Of a stretch of DNA of 64,000 bases, positions 30,315-41,108 are shown piece after piece. Origin of the DNA: Emmonsiellopsis sp. PD_33 (lineage: Eukaryota; Ascomycota; Eurotiomycetes; Onygenales; Ajellomycetaceae); the NCBI GenBank assembly GCA_032988165.1, contig JANTQF010000027.1, positions 1 through 64,000 of the forward strand. Direction: 5' to 3'. The translations under genes were made by a program, and so were the position numbers. The notes beneath the pieces were generated by a model, which saw nothing but the letters and a program-made list of their open reading frames with translations, had not been told where the DNA came from and did no database searches. The stretch's first letter is position 1. The number at the start of each line of letters is the position of its first letter.

Positions 30315-33037
30315 TTACCAGTCTTGACCGCGGTCCTTCATCAGGATCTCGATCGCGACATCCTCCGGTAAGGGGTTCTCGTTTAAATCTTTGATGCACT
30401 CCGTCAGGCCCTCGGCTGCTTCGTCAACTTGCTCCGCGGACCAACCCGTGCAGGCAATAACCATCCGGCGGTAATTCTCTCCCAGAACAACATTCTTCGA
30501 TTTCAGACTCTCCACTTCGTTGCAGATTTCATCGTTGTGTTCGTGGTAGCATTTGAGTCGCGAGTTTAAGGTTTCAATAGACGGCAGCGACGCAAGGAAA
30601 GCTGTCTGGCTATCTGACAGTCCTTCCGATGCATCGAAATCCTCCGGGAACAGCGCGTTGAACCGAGAGACGTCGAATCCAAGTTTCTCGTCAGCATCGC
30701 CAAAACTCAATCTCCTTGATGAATCGAACTGGTCACCCTCGAGATTTTGTAGAAGCGTTACAAGTTCCTCTGATGAGCGCTCTAGGTTTTTGATCTGTCT
30801 ATCCAATTCAATTCGCTCTCTCGCCCGGCGCTTCATATCGTCTAGTCGTTTCTGCTCAATCTGCCGCGCTTTTGCACTTTCGCGGATTTTGTTATGCCAA
30901 TGATCAAACTCTTCTTGTTTCTTGCCCAACCCAGTCGAAAGTTCACCGTCAATAGATCCAAACGATTGTTCGACGAGCGCTGTGACCTGCGATATGGTCG
31001 CTAATCAAATATTAGTAAATATTGAAAAATAAGCAAGGAAGGTCAACTTACTGTCAAGAAGCTCTCTTCTCGTCTTGGAAAGCCGACTACCGAACGATTC
31101 GGTGTCGCCATTTTGCCCCTGCAGGCCACCATTGACCATATCTACTCCAACCCCGTAATCCGCTGGTCGAAGTCCTGTGTTGTTTGGGATGTGAGGATTT
31201 GCGCCAACTTCAAGTAATTGAGGAACAAGGACCGTCCGTGCACGGCCAGCCAGGTTGAGTACCGTGTCGCCCTGGTCATCTTGGATGTTCACCATCTCAG
31301 ACATGAATTTGCCCAAGCCAATAACTTCTGACTTGTGTTGACCGTGAGGTCCATTGCTGGTACCATTGAAAGACGCGTGTAAAGTTCCAGCGGGTCCTCC
31401 AAAACGAACGATAAATTCAAGAAGGGATTCAAGGTAATGTTTAGCGGCAACATGCCCGCCGCCACCGGTTGCCGCCATCATGGCAATATGATGTAGCACA
31501 GTGCGGCCATGATAATCAATAATTTCGATCGTTGGCCATAGCACCTGGAGAAGCCTTTGGAAACTGCGGTAGTCCAAGTTGTTCCTAGTTCCAACGGCTT
31601 TCTGCAATGCAGTCTCACCAGCAGCATTCAAGCGGTGGATACTCACACCCTTCGATATGAGAGCATTTAAAAGAGGCATGCGAGCTAGCATTGCAGCCCA
31701 GTGCAAAGCACTGTTATAATATTCATCCAAAGGTATTTCCAAATCCTCGCTCGTTAGGTTGAGGAAGGCAGGGTGGTTTGAGAAATCCTTGGCACGTTTA
31801 TCCAAAAATAACGTCATGACAAGCTTCATTTTCTGGTATCGGTCCGGAGTTGTCGCAGCAGGAAGATGGTGAACACCTCGCATTGGGCCATCCTGCTCCC
31901 CAGAGCCTGGGTGTGTTTGGTAAAAAGAATCATTTGGTTCTGTTGGGGTCGGTTCAATCATGGAGTTGGCGGGCATGGACTGGAACGATTTGGTCTGAGC
32001 AGGTGATGACCGCATACGTTTTCGCGGAGGTTCAAAACCGTCATCGCCATGCTCCAAGACAGCGGTCTGTTGGCTATTCTGCAGGTTGCTCCCAAATCCG
32101 CTGTCTGACGCCATGCTCTGTATGCTCTGCTGGCTTCCAGGCTGGATGTGAGATTCCTGGCTGCCCATTTTCGTACTTGAACGGCGGCCATCCGATCCTT
32201 TCGCCATGGGCGACTCAAATCGCGCCTTGTTGATCGCATTTACAGCACTAACGGCGGTGCGAGAAATATTGGAGAAATAAGTGCCCTGGGGTGCCTGACC
32301 CATTCCTTGGCCATCCATGCTGCGGTAGAGTCGTTTTCTCTGAGCCGCCATAGCCTGCTCCTTGGTCGGTGTTTCTATTGCCCCTTGGCCCGCTTGACTC
32401 ACACCGTCCTGGCCCATATCATACTCAAGAAGCGGACGGAGAAGTTCCAAAACATGGTAATGGCGACACAGTTCCAGACCTCTCTCGTAATTAACCCACG
32501 TTCCTTGGTATTTCCCGTAACCTCCCTGTACCTTTTCGTGTTCGCCAGCAGCAACTTCTTTTTCCAGGGTTTTCGTCCTTCTAGCTTTCAACACACCGGC
32601 AACTTTGAGGATTTGTGTCGCATTCAACCACGAGTCAGAACGGCGACGCATAACGGCGACTCCGTTTATTTCCATCTCGTAGACCGATACATTGGAATAA
32701 ACAGCCTGAATGAGAAAGACTTAGTCTGGGTACACCATCGATGTAAAGAAAGAAGCCAACATACAGTGTAAATTTGAGGTTTGTACTCTTCATAACCGAT
32801 CACCTGGCCATATCCATTGCTCCCGTCGTATCCACCAAAACTATCTCTTTGCGTAGAGCCACGCGACATTCCATTGTTGGGGAACCCCAAGGACACGTTT
32901 GACTGCTGCGAGCCTCTAGGGGGTGGAGTCGCGGTTGGGGTGGATGCGACAGACTGGGAAGCGTTGAAGGAAGCCATTTGAGTTTGCGACAATGGCACGC
33001 CATTGGGAGGGGCAATGCTGTTTCGCGAGAACGACAT
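30315..33037 (-). CDS. APSES/KilA-N transcription factor with ankyrin repeats (Mbp1/Res type)
   Basis: DNA-binding subunit of the MBF/SBF-like complex that drives G1/S transcription at MCB (ACGCGT) elements. Exons 33037-32765, 32705-31052 and 31000-30315 give 870 residues; introns are 59 and 51 nt. A Ser/Thr/Pro-rich N-terminus is followed by the KilA-N/APSES domain at about residues 88-190, with YSNVSVYEMEINGVAVMRRR, NATQILKVAG and KVQGGYGKYQGTWV matching Mbp1. A basic nuclear signal (PPRKRMR) lies near 315. Ankyrin repeats at about 400-490 and 570-620 include SALHWAAMLARMPLLNALIS and TVLHHIAMMAA. A helical, coiled-coil C-terminus (about 670-800) should bind Swi6. The intact DNA-binding domain excludes Swi6 itself; the ankyrin repeats exclude StuA. 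It is divergent from the LYR gene. Confidence 0.92.
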
Positions 33038-33737
33038 CAGGGCGAGTTATTCGCGGGGAGACGGCAGCATCCAGCGTATCGGACCGAGTGGACGGATGGG
33101 TTGTGGTCAATTAAACAAGGCACCCTTCCCACCATAGGGGGGATGCGCAGGGTATAGTGAGCGGCGGCAACAACCTTTTCTATGAACCAACGTGTGTCAA
33201 CAGCTGTAATGTAAAGTATACACCATCATGGCAATAAAATCAGCAACACAAGGGGTCTTTTCATGAACATACGGTTGGATCCGCTGGTTTGGCAGAGAAG
33301 CGCGAGGCGACGACAGGCAGAGCGCGTGGTCACGTTACACTCGCTCTGCGCCAGCAAAAGGCGGTGGCTGGGAGCGACAACTCGAGCAGAGGATAGAGGG
33401 GGGAGGGGGGAGGGGAGAGGGTTGATAAGACACGTAGAATAGCGATAGCAATTAATTACAATAACACTGCCATGGTCCAACGATGTATACAATCCGGACA
33501 AGCGATGAGGTTGAGCAAGACGCGGGGTTTTTCGCGTTGAGCCGCGTTGAGGACTGCTGACTCAGAACGTAGTCAGCAGCCAGAAAATATCCAGGAGACA
33601 CCGAACGACAAACGACAAACTTCGCCTTGAATATCAACCATTGCCTGCTCAATTGCTTGCGTCTTCTTCGTTGTTCTCTGTTCCGCGGTTTGCCCTACCC
33701 GTCCCTACTCCCGACTTCGCAACATGCATCTATAGCC
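33038..33737. promoter_or_regulatory. Bidirectional promoter of the MBP1-like and LYR-like genes
   Basis: A 700-base divergent spacer. A purine-rich tract GGGGGGAGGGGGGAGGGGAGAGG lies at about 33398-33420. A frame upstream of 33738 is open to 33627 but starts at TTG and includes no ATG, so I use the ATG at 33738. Confidence 0.45.
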
Positions 33738-34775
33738 ATGTCCCAGGGCTCCCAACTCAAGATCCCGCATTGGCGGCATGTCTACAGAGGCCTCCTCCGC
33801 GAGGCATCCTACCTCCCCGACCCCGTCGCTCGCCAGTACATGTCCTATCTAGTCCGCCAGAGATACAGAGCCTACTGGAAGAAGGTGATCCCCGAAAGTT
33901 TCATCGGCCCCCATGGACAATTCTACCTCGAACGGCGTGGGCGAAAGCACCTCTCTCTCCTCACCCGCGCAAACGAAGGATATTCAAGACCCCTCGAGCG
34001 CGTCCTCATGCTTTCATACGGCCGATCTGGCTTGCGAAGGCAGCTTCTGGCCCGTCAGCTAATCCTGCCGCACTCTCCTGTGCCCAAGAACATCAAAACC
34101 ATTGTTCGAGACATGCTTCCGCCTCAAATCCCAAAAATTTGGGAACCTATACCCGCCCTACTTGCTTTGGTCAAATCCCAGGCAGAACACAAAGCGCTTG
34201 TGACGGAACGCATCGCACCGGCAATGCAGGATCCAGGGCCCCCGGTGCCCAGAAAAAACGTATGGGATTCCCCTATTTCACCCGGCAAAGTCATGCGAGC
34301 TCGGCAAAACTGGTATCGCATGCTTACCCAAACCCTTCTCGCTCCCATTCCGAATAAGGAGTTCGATACATTATGCGGCCTACTATCTGGCACCGAACCG
34401 TGGTTCCTGCCAAAGAGACGTAAGAGACCAGCGGGAGACACCGATAATACCAAAAAAGCGCTTGATGCCGAGTTTCTAGTCTTTGGTCCTGAAAAGGATC
34501 CTACATTCGACAAATACAAGCATGGGCGGCCCCACATAATTACCAGAAAGTTCATGAGCAGCTTCTGGGAACGAGTTTTGTTGGCGACCCCGCGATTGAC
34601 ATGGGATGCAGCCAAGTCCGTTTGGACCGTCCGGTGGGGGAAGCCAGTCAGGGAAGCGCCGATTTACCGAACTCTGGATCCAGAGGTTGAATCGTCCTTG
34701 TTTGACGGGGTCGATGGCGTAACGGGGGCCTTGCCGCAAAAACCACCAAAACGCAATCCAGAGCAGGCGTCATGA
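33738..34775 (+). CDS. LYR-motif (Cup1-like) mitochondrial protein, probable
   Basis: A single exon of 345 residues from ATG 33738. The N-terminus reads HVYRGLLREASYLPDPVARQYMSYLVRQRYR. A short helix with the Y-R/L-LLREA pattern is followed by a basic F/Y-R helix, as in LYR proteins, in particular the Cup1-like branch with a long C-terminal extension. LYR proteins usually act in mitochondria with acyl carrier protein in Fe-S delivery or complex assembly. The extension (residues 150-345) contains conserved-looking aromatic and basic segments (WRVLLATPRLTWDA-like) but no catalytic motif. Family assignment rests on the N-terminal motif only. A mitochondrial presequence is not obvious. Confidence 0.6.
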   Translation: MSQGSQLKIPHWRHVYRGLLREASYLPDPVARQYMSYLVRQRYRAYWKKVIPESFIGPHGQFYLERRGRKHLSLLTRANEGYSRPLERVLMLSYGRSGLRRQLLARQLILPHSPVPKNIKTIVRDMLPPQIPKIWEPIPALLALVKSQAEHKALVTERIAPAMQDPGPPVPRKNVWDSPISPGKVMRARQNWYRMLTQTLLAPIPNKEFDTLCGLLSGTEPWFLPKRRKRPAGDTDNTKKALDAEFLVFGPEKDPTFDKYKHGRPHIITRKFMSSFWERVLLATPRLTWDAAKSVWTVRWGKPVREAPIYRTLDPEVESSLFDGVDGVTGALPQKPPKRNPEQAS

Positions 34776-35359
34776 AAAATGTCTCCAGGTATAATAGGTT
34801 TTCCTGCGAACGGTCCATCTCACGCATGCTGCTTCCGCCATATGGTCATTCAGGGCAGTTCTCATAGAAACATACCGAGCCCGACTGATTGGAGACTAAT
34901 CCTCTTCCAGTCGAAATTGGCCTGTGTTCTAGCACATAAATAATTGCCTGTCCTGTTCCAAAGCCTCAAAGATTGCTGGTTTACAGCGGATATGGATAGA
35001 GGCAGAGAATATCAACGCATCGGGGACTCTTTCCCTGCTACGTGGATTACAAGAGCTGATACATGTTTGCCATATAAACTGGGTACCACGCAACTCAGAC
35101 TATTGCAGCCCACCTTCTCTTACATACTGCTCGCCTGCATATTGAACGGAAACTTGGCTGGGTATGGTTTAACTTTTTCTTTTACAAGAAACATCGATTT
35201 TCTCCCCGATAACAAAAATATCGGCTTCATGTTGTCTCGGGGTTTAGCCATCTATTGCAAATATGCCTTGTGGTTTTTAACGTATGCCCAAAACCCCAGA
35301 GAAAATCAGAGAGAATTCTCCACGCTCCCGAATCATTGAATGCGTACACTCCGACCCGC
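34776..35359. other. Convergent intergenic region
   Basis: Lies between the 3' ends of the LYR-like gene (+) and the METTL16-type gene (-). The 131-codon plus frame at 34944-35339 has no motif or promoter context and is not called. Confidence 0.4.
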
Positions 35360-37493
35360 CTACCTCCCCTCAACTTTCCTCCTCAAGAAGCCACAAAAAC
35401 TCTCGAAAAGAACCGCGTCAAATCCCTTGACCCACCGGACCATCACCTCGATTTGACCGTCCATATTCCCTCTGGCACGCACCCTGAAGCCAAGCTCGGC
35501 TCCCTTGTCCTGTTTACCGGGGAGAAAGTCGCCTTCCGCGCCATTACCTTTACCGTGGGCAGCAGAATTTTCATCAACCCCCGCTTCTATCGCTTGCTTC
35601 TTTCTCTGCCGCCGCGCATGTCTAGACCAGGCATTATGCATCGCGAAGCCAAGACCTGTAGATGACTTGGTATTCCAGTACCAGTTGACGTCCAGGGCTT
35701 TTATTTCGGAATCGATCATTTGGGAAACGGCAGACAGGGAGCCTGACGGAGGCAAGTGGAAGGTAAATTCCGGCGGGAAGGGAAGAAGGTGTTTGGGGAT
35801 ACTCTGTCCGTGCGGTCTTGCCGTGTCCTGTATATTATGTATATTAGATCAAATAACGCACAAACAATATCAAACAATATCTTTCGAAAATAGCCCTCCC
35901 ATCCGCAAAAAGTTACTCACAGACGCAGGCCGATAATCCATCCAAGACCACGCAACCGCCCACCTCCTCGTCTTCGTCCCCTGCACGAACTCCGCAACAG
36001 CCCAATTCTTGTTCCCCTCCTTCTGGAGAACTTCAATCAACGTAGCCACGCTGCTGTATTTGCCCACCATGGATGTATACCACTGCACACGGTCTTGGAG
36101 ATGGATGCTCTCTTCGATCATGCGGGTGACGAAAGCAACTTCGCCTCCGGCTGTTATCATTTCTACCCCTGCGCCTGTGCAAGCCTAGTTGGGCATGAGA
36201 GTCAGTGGGAATCCAAAGCAGTGGGTTGATAGTGTGCGCCTCCGCGATGTGGTGGTCGGTAGAATCTACAACTATAAACTTACGGAAAAAGGCGGTCTCT
36301 GCTTCGCCTTTGCTGCGGCGAGGAGTTCTTCGCGAGATTCGTAGAATGGCGGGTTACACATCGTGAAGTCTAGGCGAGTCATTCTAATTGCGGACTGTCA
36401 GTAATCCTTGCCATCCCTCTCCGCTGGGGGTCCCAATGCTTGTGGGCGTAAAGATGCACTCACGAGGCAGGGAGATGTATATCATCAAGCGGAATCAAGA
36501 CATTAGAGCTGGTGTTTCTGACAACTTGAATGCGCGAGTCGAGGTTGTTTCTTTGCACGTTCTCTGTGGCATATTGGAGATTCTTCTCGTCGATATCTAG
36601 AGCAGGGGTGTGTCAACTCCGTTCACTTAAATTCCAGAACTGAGACAAACATACCCGTAGCAGCGAACCTCCATCTTGGCCTCTGTGCACACCCGAGAAG
36701 AGGGTAAATGCAACTCGCCCCAGTTCCTCTTAAGGATTCGAAAAGACCTAAATCAGCAAAACAGAAAACGGCACGGTGGGGAGAAACATTAAACAGGGGA
36801 CGTACATATCTAATCCAAACACCCCTCGACTCTCGTCATAGCCATCAGAATAGCTTTCAGCTGTAGAATCGAGCAGATCCTGGATCCATAGGATGTAATT
36901 GAACCTTGCCCCGGATAATCGGATTAGCAAATTCTGTTCCATAAGGATAAATCACATCTCCCACAATAAAATGTTGCAAGGAAACGCTCATACACACCGA
37001 TTGGGAACCTATCGCGTCCGGATATTAGCAGTCGTACAGAGCTCAAGGGGAAGGGGGGGGGGTATCCCGGCGGGTATTGCAACGGGTATGGCTTGCTGAC
37101 TTACGGGTGGACAGAGTCGATCATCGGGTAACTCGATACGCAGTCCAAAGTCTCGTTTCAGGAGACTCTTGGTTAGTTGTCTATTGATTGGTTCAGGTCA
37201 GTATCGATATAAGCCTTATTGAAGCTGTGTGTCTCGGCAAGTAATTAGAGAAGTGGGTGGCATACTGCACAGAATCCGGGTTTGTGAAATCGAGTTGGTT
37301 ATTTTGTCTTAGACTATCAGATGCATCATTCTTATGTTAGTATGAAAATAGCAGACGTTTTAGTTCTTCATGCCCGGTCCATTCCGCCACCGTGGTAGCT
37401 GGATGGCACTCACTGTTTGGCGAACTCGCCGTCCTGGAGAGCAAGGGCTGCGAAGTCCACATCCTGTTTATAAATATTTCTCGCAGTATTCAT
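35360..37493 (-). CDS. METTL16-type U6 snRNA N6-adenosine methyltransferase
   Basis: Class I SAM-dependent methyltransferase of the METTL16 (DUF890) family, which methylates the ACAGA box of U6 snRNA in the nucleus. Ten exons join in frame to 450 residues: 37493-37414, 37313-37266, 37180-37105, 37008-36998, 36904-36806, 36728-36655, 36596-36464, 36383-36284, 36184-35921 and 35827-35360. The fourth exon is only 11 nt. Key parts are NYILWIQDLL then GLDIGTGASCIYPLLG (SAM site, near residue 130-145), DFTMCNPPFY (catalytic NPPF, near 185) and GGEVAFVTRMIEESIHL with RVQWYTSMVGK (about 220-250). SSVATLIEVLQ and EFVQGTKTRRWAVAWS follow. The C-terminal exon encodes the divergent extension. Intron density is high for a fungus of this kind. 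All catalytic residues are present. Confidence 0.92.
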
Positions 37494-37887
37494 GTTTGTT
37501 CGGGTCTGGATTTTGTAGAGTTTATCTGCAAATTACGGAGGTTGAGCCTGATAAACTTGAAAGAGGAAGAAAATTGAGGTTGGAACGTGGTTGTTTATAT
37601 TTATTTCGTCACAATCAAAGCAAGTCCAACGCTGGAGTGGGTTTTCAACAGGAAATGTCTAGAAACAAGACACAAAGCCAATGAAACGTTTCTGAATTCA
37701 AATATAAAGATAGAATTAAATTAAAAAAATGCAATTCCAACACCCCGGCTTGATAACTACATGAGAACAGAAAAGTAAATATTTACTAGTAGCCGTAAAA
37801 TCCTCTCTTTGAAATCCCCTTTGCAGTCCAGGTAATATTTTCTCCAGCATATTACACATCCGCTTAAACTTCCCAGAGAAATAGCAG
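37494..37887. other. Spacer between METTL16-type gene and P450
   Basis: About 390 AT-rich bases holding the METTL16-type promoter and the P450 3' flank. No gene. Confidence 0.45.
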
Positions 37888-39779
37888 CTACACCTGCCCC
37901 GAAGCAAAGCTCACCTTCATATCCTGGCCCCCCTTGGGCCGTGCCGTCAGTGCCATCCGCTGAAACACAAGGTCACCGTACACTGTATCCAGGTCTGTGT
38001 ATTTCGCTGCCGGATTTTTGTATGGGTTTGCCCCGACCGTTTCAAAATCAAAAGTTCTCAAGACCAGCAGTAGCACTATCCGCATCTCCATCATCGCCAG
38101 GTCTTGGCCAATGCACCTCCTGTAACCTCGTTCAAAAGGCCGCCACGCGTCCTTGGGGATCTCCTGTGTCGTGTAGCGTTCGGGCTGGAATTCGGTTGGT
38201 GCCGGGAATATTTCTGGGTTGTAGTGCATTGCAAGATTGCAGACTAATATCATGAATCCGTCTATGGGCAGTTCTTTACCTTTGTAGAAGAAAGGGAGGC
38301 TAGACCGAAAGTAAGAGGGAAAAACCAATTGTTAGTCTCACAAATGAAGCCAATCCGGCTGATGGAGGCGGGATAGGAGTTAGTATCGTACTCTTTGGTA
38401 GCAGTGCGAGCAACACTGCCGATGGGGAATAGTCGCAATGTTTCCTTGATGATTCCACTTGTGTAATGAAGATCATAAAGCTTTTCAGGATTTGTCCTTA
38501 TCATCTCTACCGTGCGTTGGAAATCAGGATCAAACACTCGGTCATGCTCCTCACGAACTTTCCCGAGAACTTCTGGGTTCTTAGAAAGAAGCATATAGGC
38601 AAACTGCGCGTCAGGTTAGTATCAGCCACCATGTGCTCCTTGAAGCGCAGATATATAACTTACCCCAAGAGTAAACGCAGTCGTTTCGTGTCCAGCCACG
38701 AGGAAGGATTTGATGCTAAGTAACGTCAACAAAAAAGGACGACTGGATCAAGCTTCTTAAAAACTGGGAAACTAAAAGAACTCAAGGTAGGGAAGCTACC
38801 GACTTTGAAGTGGCCACGTTCATAAACTCCCTATCTCCAGCGATTCCTCCGGGGGTATCCAACCTCTGTCGAAGAACCAAATCCATTACGGATTTTGACT
38901 TCTTTATGACCGATTGATCTTCGTTCTTCAGCTCGTCGAATCTCTGTGTCACTTTCCCCTCAATATACTGATCTATCTTGCGAACTATCGACCGCGTCCT
39001 GGTAACATATCGCAATTTTTGGATCCGATCCAAACCAGACTTGAAGGCGTAATCCAAGCCCTTCCTGAAGATGGCTGTAGTTGATTCCCCTTCCTCGTTG
39101 TGAAACGGGCTGTTGAAAATCGCACGTCCAATCACATTAAACGTCATATTTATATTAAGCTCTGTCACGGAAAATGTCTCCCCAGACTTTGCCATCTGCG
39201 TAAGTCTGTTGTGCATAAGCAGTACTTCGTCAACCATTCCGTCAGCCATCGACCTAATATAGGCGGGAGAAAAAGCTGGCGCAAAAATCGCATGTAGGGC
39301 CTTCCATTGCGGGCCGTTAACTGAAATAATCGAGTGTTTCCCTAGAAAAGGTCGGAGGTATTTCTCCACTTCGGAGTCTTTGGCGAAATTTCTCTCGGTT
39401 GTCATCTGGGCAACAAGCTCATGGTTGCATACTACCAGTGTAGGTTTCGAGAATGGCCAGAGGTCAAGGTAGAAGATATCTGGGAAATCGTAGTCGCGAG
39501 CAATGGAGATAAGAAAATGGTGGATATAAGTGTTGTGTGGATAGGCCTTGGCCAGTTCACCGAGGAGGCGTAGGTGCCCGAACCAAAAGCTATGTGGCGG
39601 TTGAGGCTAGGTTGAATGTTAGAAGGGGGTCCTAGAGAGATAAATATTGGAGTTGGTTGATGAAAAAGAGGAGGCGCGTTTACTAGATCTCTCCCCAGAC
39701 GGCGGACCTGCACTAATCGAACGAATCCATAACAGAGTGCTGTTACGGCAGCGACTGAAAGAGCTGATAGTAGGCCCAT
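37888..39779 (-). CDS. Cytochrome P450 monooxygenase, microsomal
   Basis: Five exons, 39779-39684, 39606-38804, 38715-38664, 38603-38392 and 38299-37888, give 524 residues. The N-terminus is a hydrophobic anchor (residues 3-22). The I-helix motif AGHETT is near 308, with the K-helix E-x-x-R as KETLR. The PERF-like element is FQPERY. The haem-binding loop is FERGYRRCIG, with the cysteine ligand near residue 456, and is intact. Intron 2 uses an unusual donor, GTCGGT, which is the only choice that keeps frame into the I-helix exon. The substrate is unknown. No synthase, reductase or transporter gene adjoins it, so I see no secondary-metabolite cluster; it may be a stand-alone detoxification or lipid enzyme. 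Confidence 0.9.
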
Positions 39780-41108
39780 GGCTGCACTAGGCGGTTTAGA
39801 CAGATTCTTCCTATGTATGGAATGCTGGGGAGGCACAGGAGACAGCGACACTGGATTATAAAAATATTTCGGCGGGGAAATAAGGCCTGAAGCTACGCAT
39901 TGCGACCTCGTTCATATCGACGACGTTTCATTGGAAGCAATTCCGCCGGGCGCCGGGCCAGCCTCAGCCGAACAGCGCCGGGTATTGCTTCACGAGTTAA
40001 ACCCGAGACAGAATTTGGCTACACACAAGGCAGCCAATCAGCACTGGATTTTCGACTGTTGAGGAGAGATGACTAGCTCGACTGGGAAAAGAATGGTCAA
40101 CTCCCTGATATAGCGCCGTTTGGGTTGATTCATTGAACAGTTCGAATCTGGACAAAGCTTTAGGTGTCTTTTGAATTTCTGGGTCTATGTGACAGAGTCC
40201 AGACTGCCCCGACTTCCGTGCTCCATGAATGATTTCATTTCATGACTAAAATCATTATTCAGTTGGAACGCCATCATCAATGGGTTGACGGTCTCTTGTG
40301 AGCCTGTCCGCGGTTTCCTCTTATTATTTCGTTGCATAGAGCCGCAATTGCAGAAATACATTTGGCCAGTTATGCGTACATGTATATTTTTGTTGATGCA
40401 CGGTCAGTATCCCGCCAGCTACGGCAGCATTGAAGGAAACATGGTAGCCATGGAGGCGAGCGCTTCACGCCTATTCACTGGAATTGTCTGTCATCATGTT
40501 GAGGAGAGCATCGGAAATGCAATACCGCCCTGAACTGGAAGCATCCCCTCCCATATCATACTGTAGGCGAGCGGCATAGGACTTCAACAAGGGGTTGTTA
40601 AACGCCCGATCAAAGCCGGCCAAATCCGAAAATCCCATTTCCCCAGTAGGCACATTGGGAGAATTGTTTTTCATCAGCGATGCCATTCCACCCCGCATTC
40701 AAGGAGCAATGGCTAACGCAGCAATTGCGTTGCCGACGCGTGGTAGAAGCAATTGCCGCCTTTATCGACGAGAAATATAATAGATAGGATGGTAGTATCT
40801 CTCTTAAAGCCGGATAGGCCTAGATGACCTGGAATGCGACATCTTCAGGCGTTGCAAAAGGAGAACGAAGAGCTGAAGTCGAAGATAAGATAAAGCATAC
40901 GGACATCGGATTATTGTATCGCCGTCTGCTTACATAACTAACATGTCTGTTCCTGAATCTTGGACATCCATGACGTCATTGCTTGGACGTCGCATCAACC
41001 TGATTTCAACAGAGTAGTTAACGCCCCGATTGATATAAATATGTAGATATTCAGTCGATAGAAGCACAATTGCAAGCTGCTTGCAATTTACATACATGAG
41101 TCTCCGCT
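39780..41108. other. Divergent spacer between P450 and phospholipase D
   Basis: Mostly non-coding. A minus-strand frame at 40471-40698 (75 codons, beginning MRGGMASLMKNN) looks protein-like. It has a TGA directly in front, with open frame beyond, so it may be a relic exon. No family recognised and no gene called. A frame of low complexity on the plus strand here is ignored. Confidence 0.4.

Noticed and set aside
37888..39779. Possible secondary-metabolite cluster around the P450
   Set aside because: Neighbours are an RNA methyltransferase and phospholipase D. No synthase, tailoring enzyme, transporter or cluster regulator is present.
40471..40698. 75-codon minus-strand frame as a gene
   Set aside because: Preceded by a stop in an otherwise open frame, with no splice acceptor or family match. 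Mentioned only as a possible relic.
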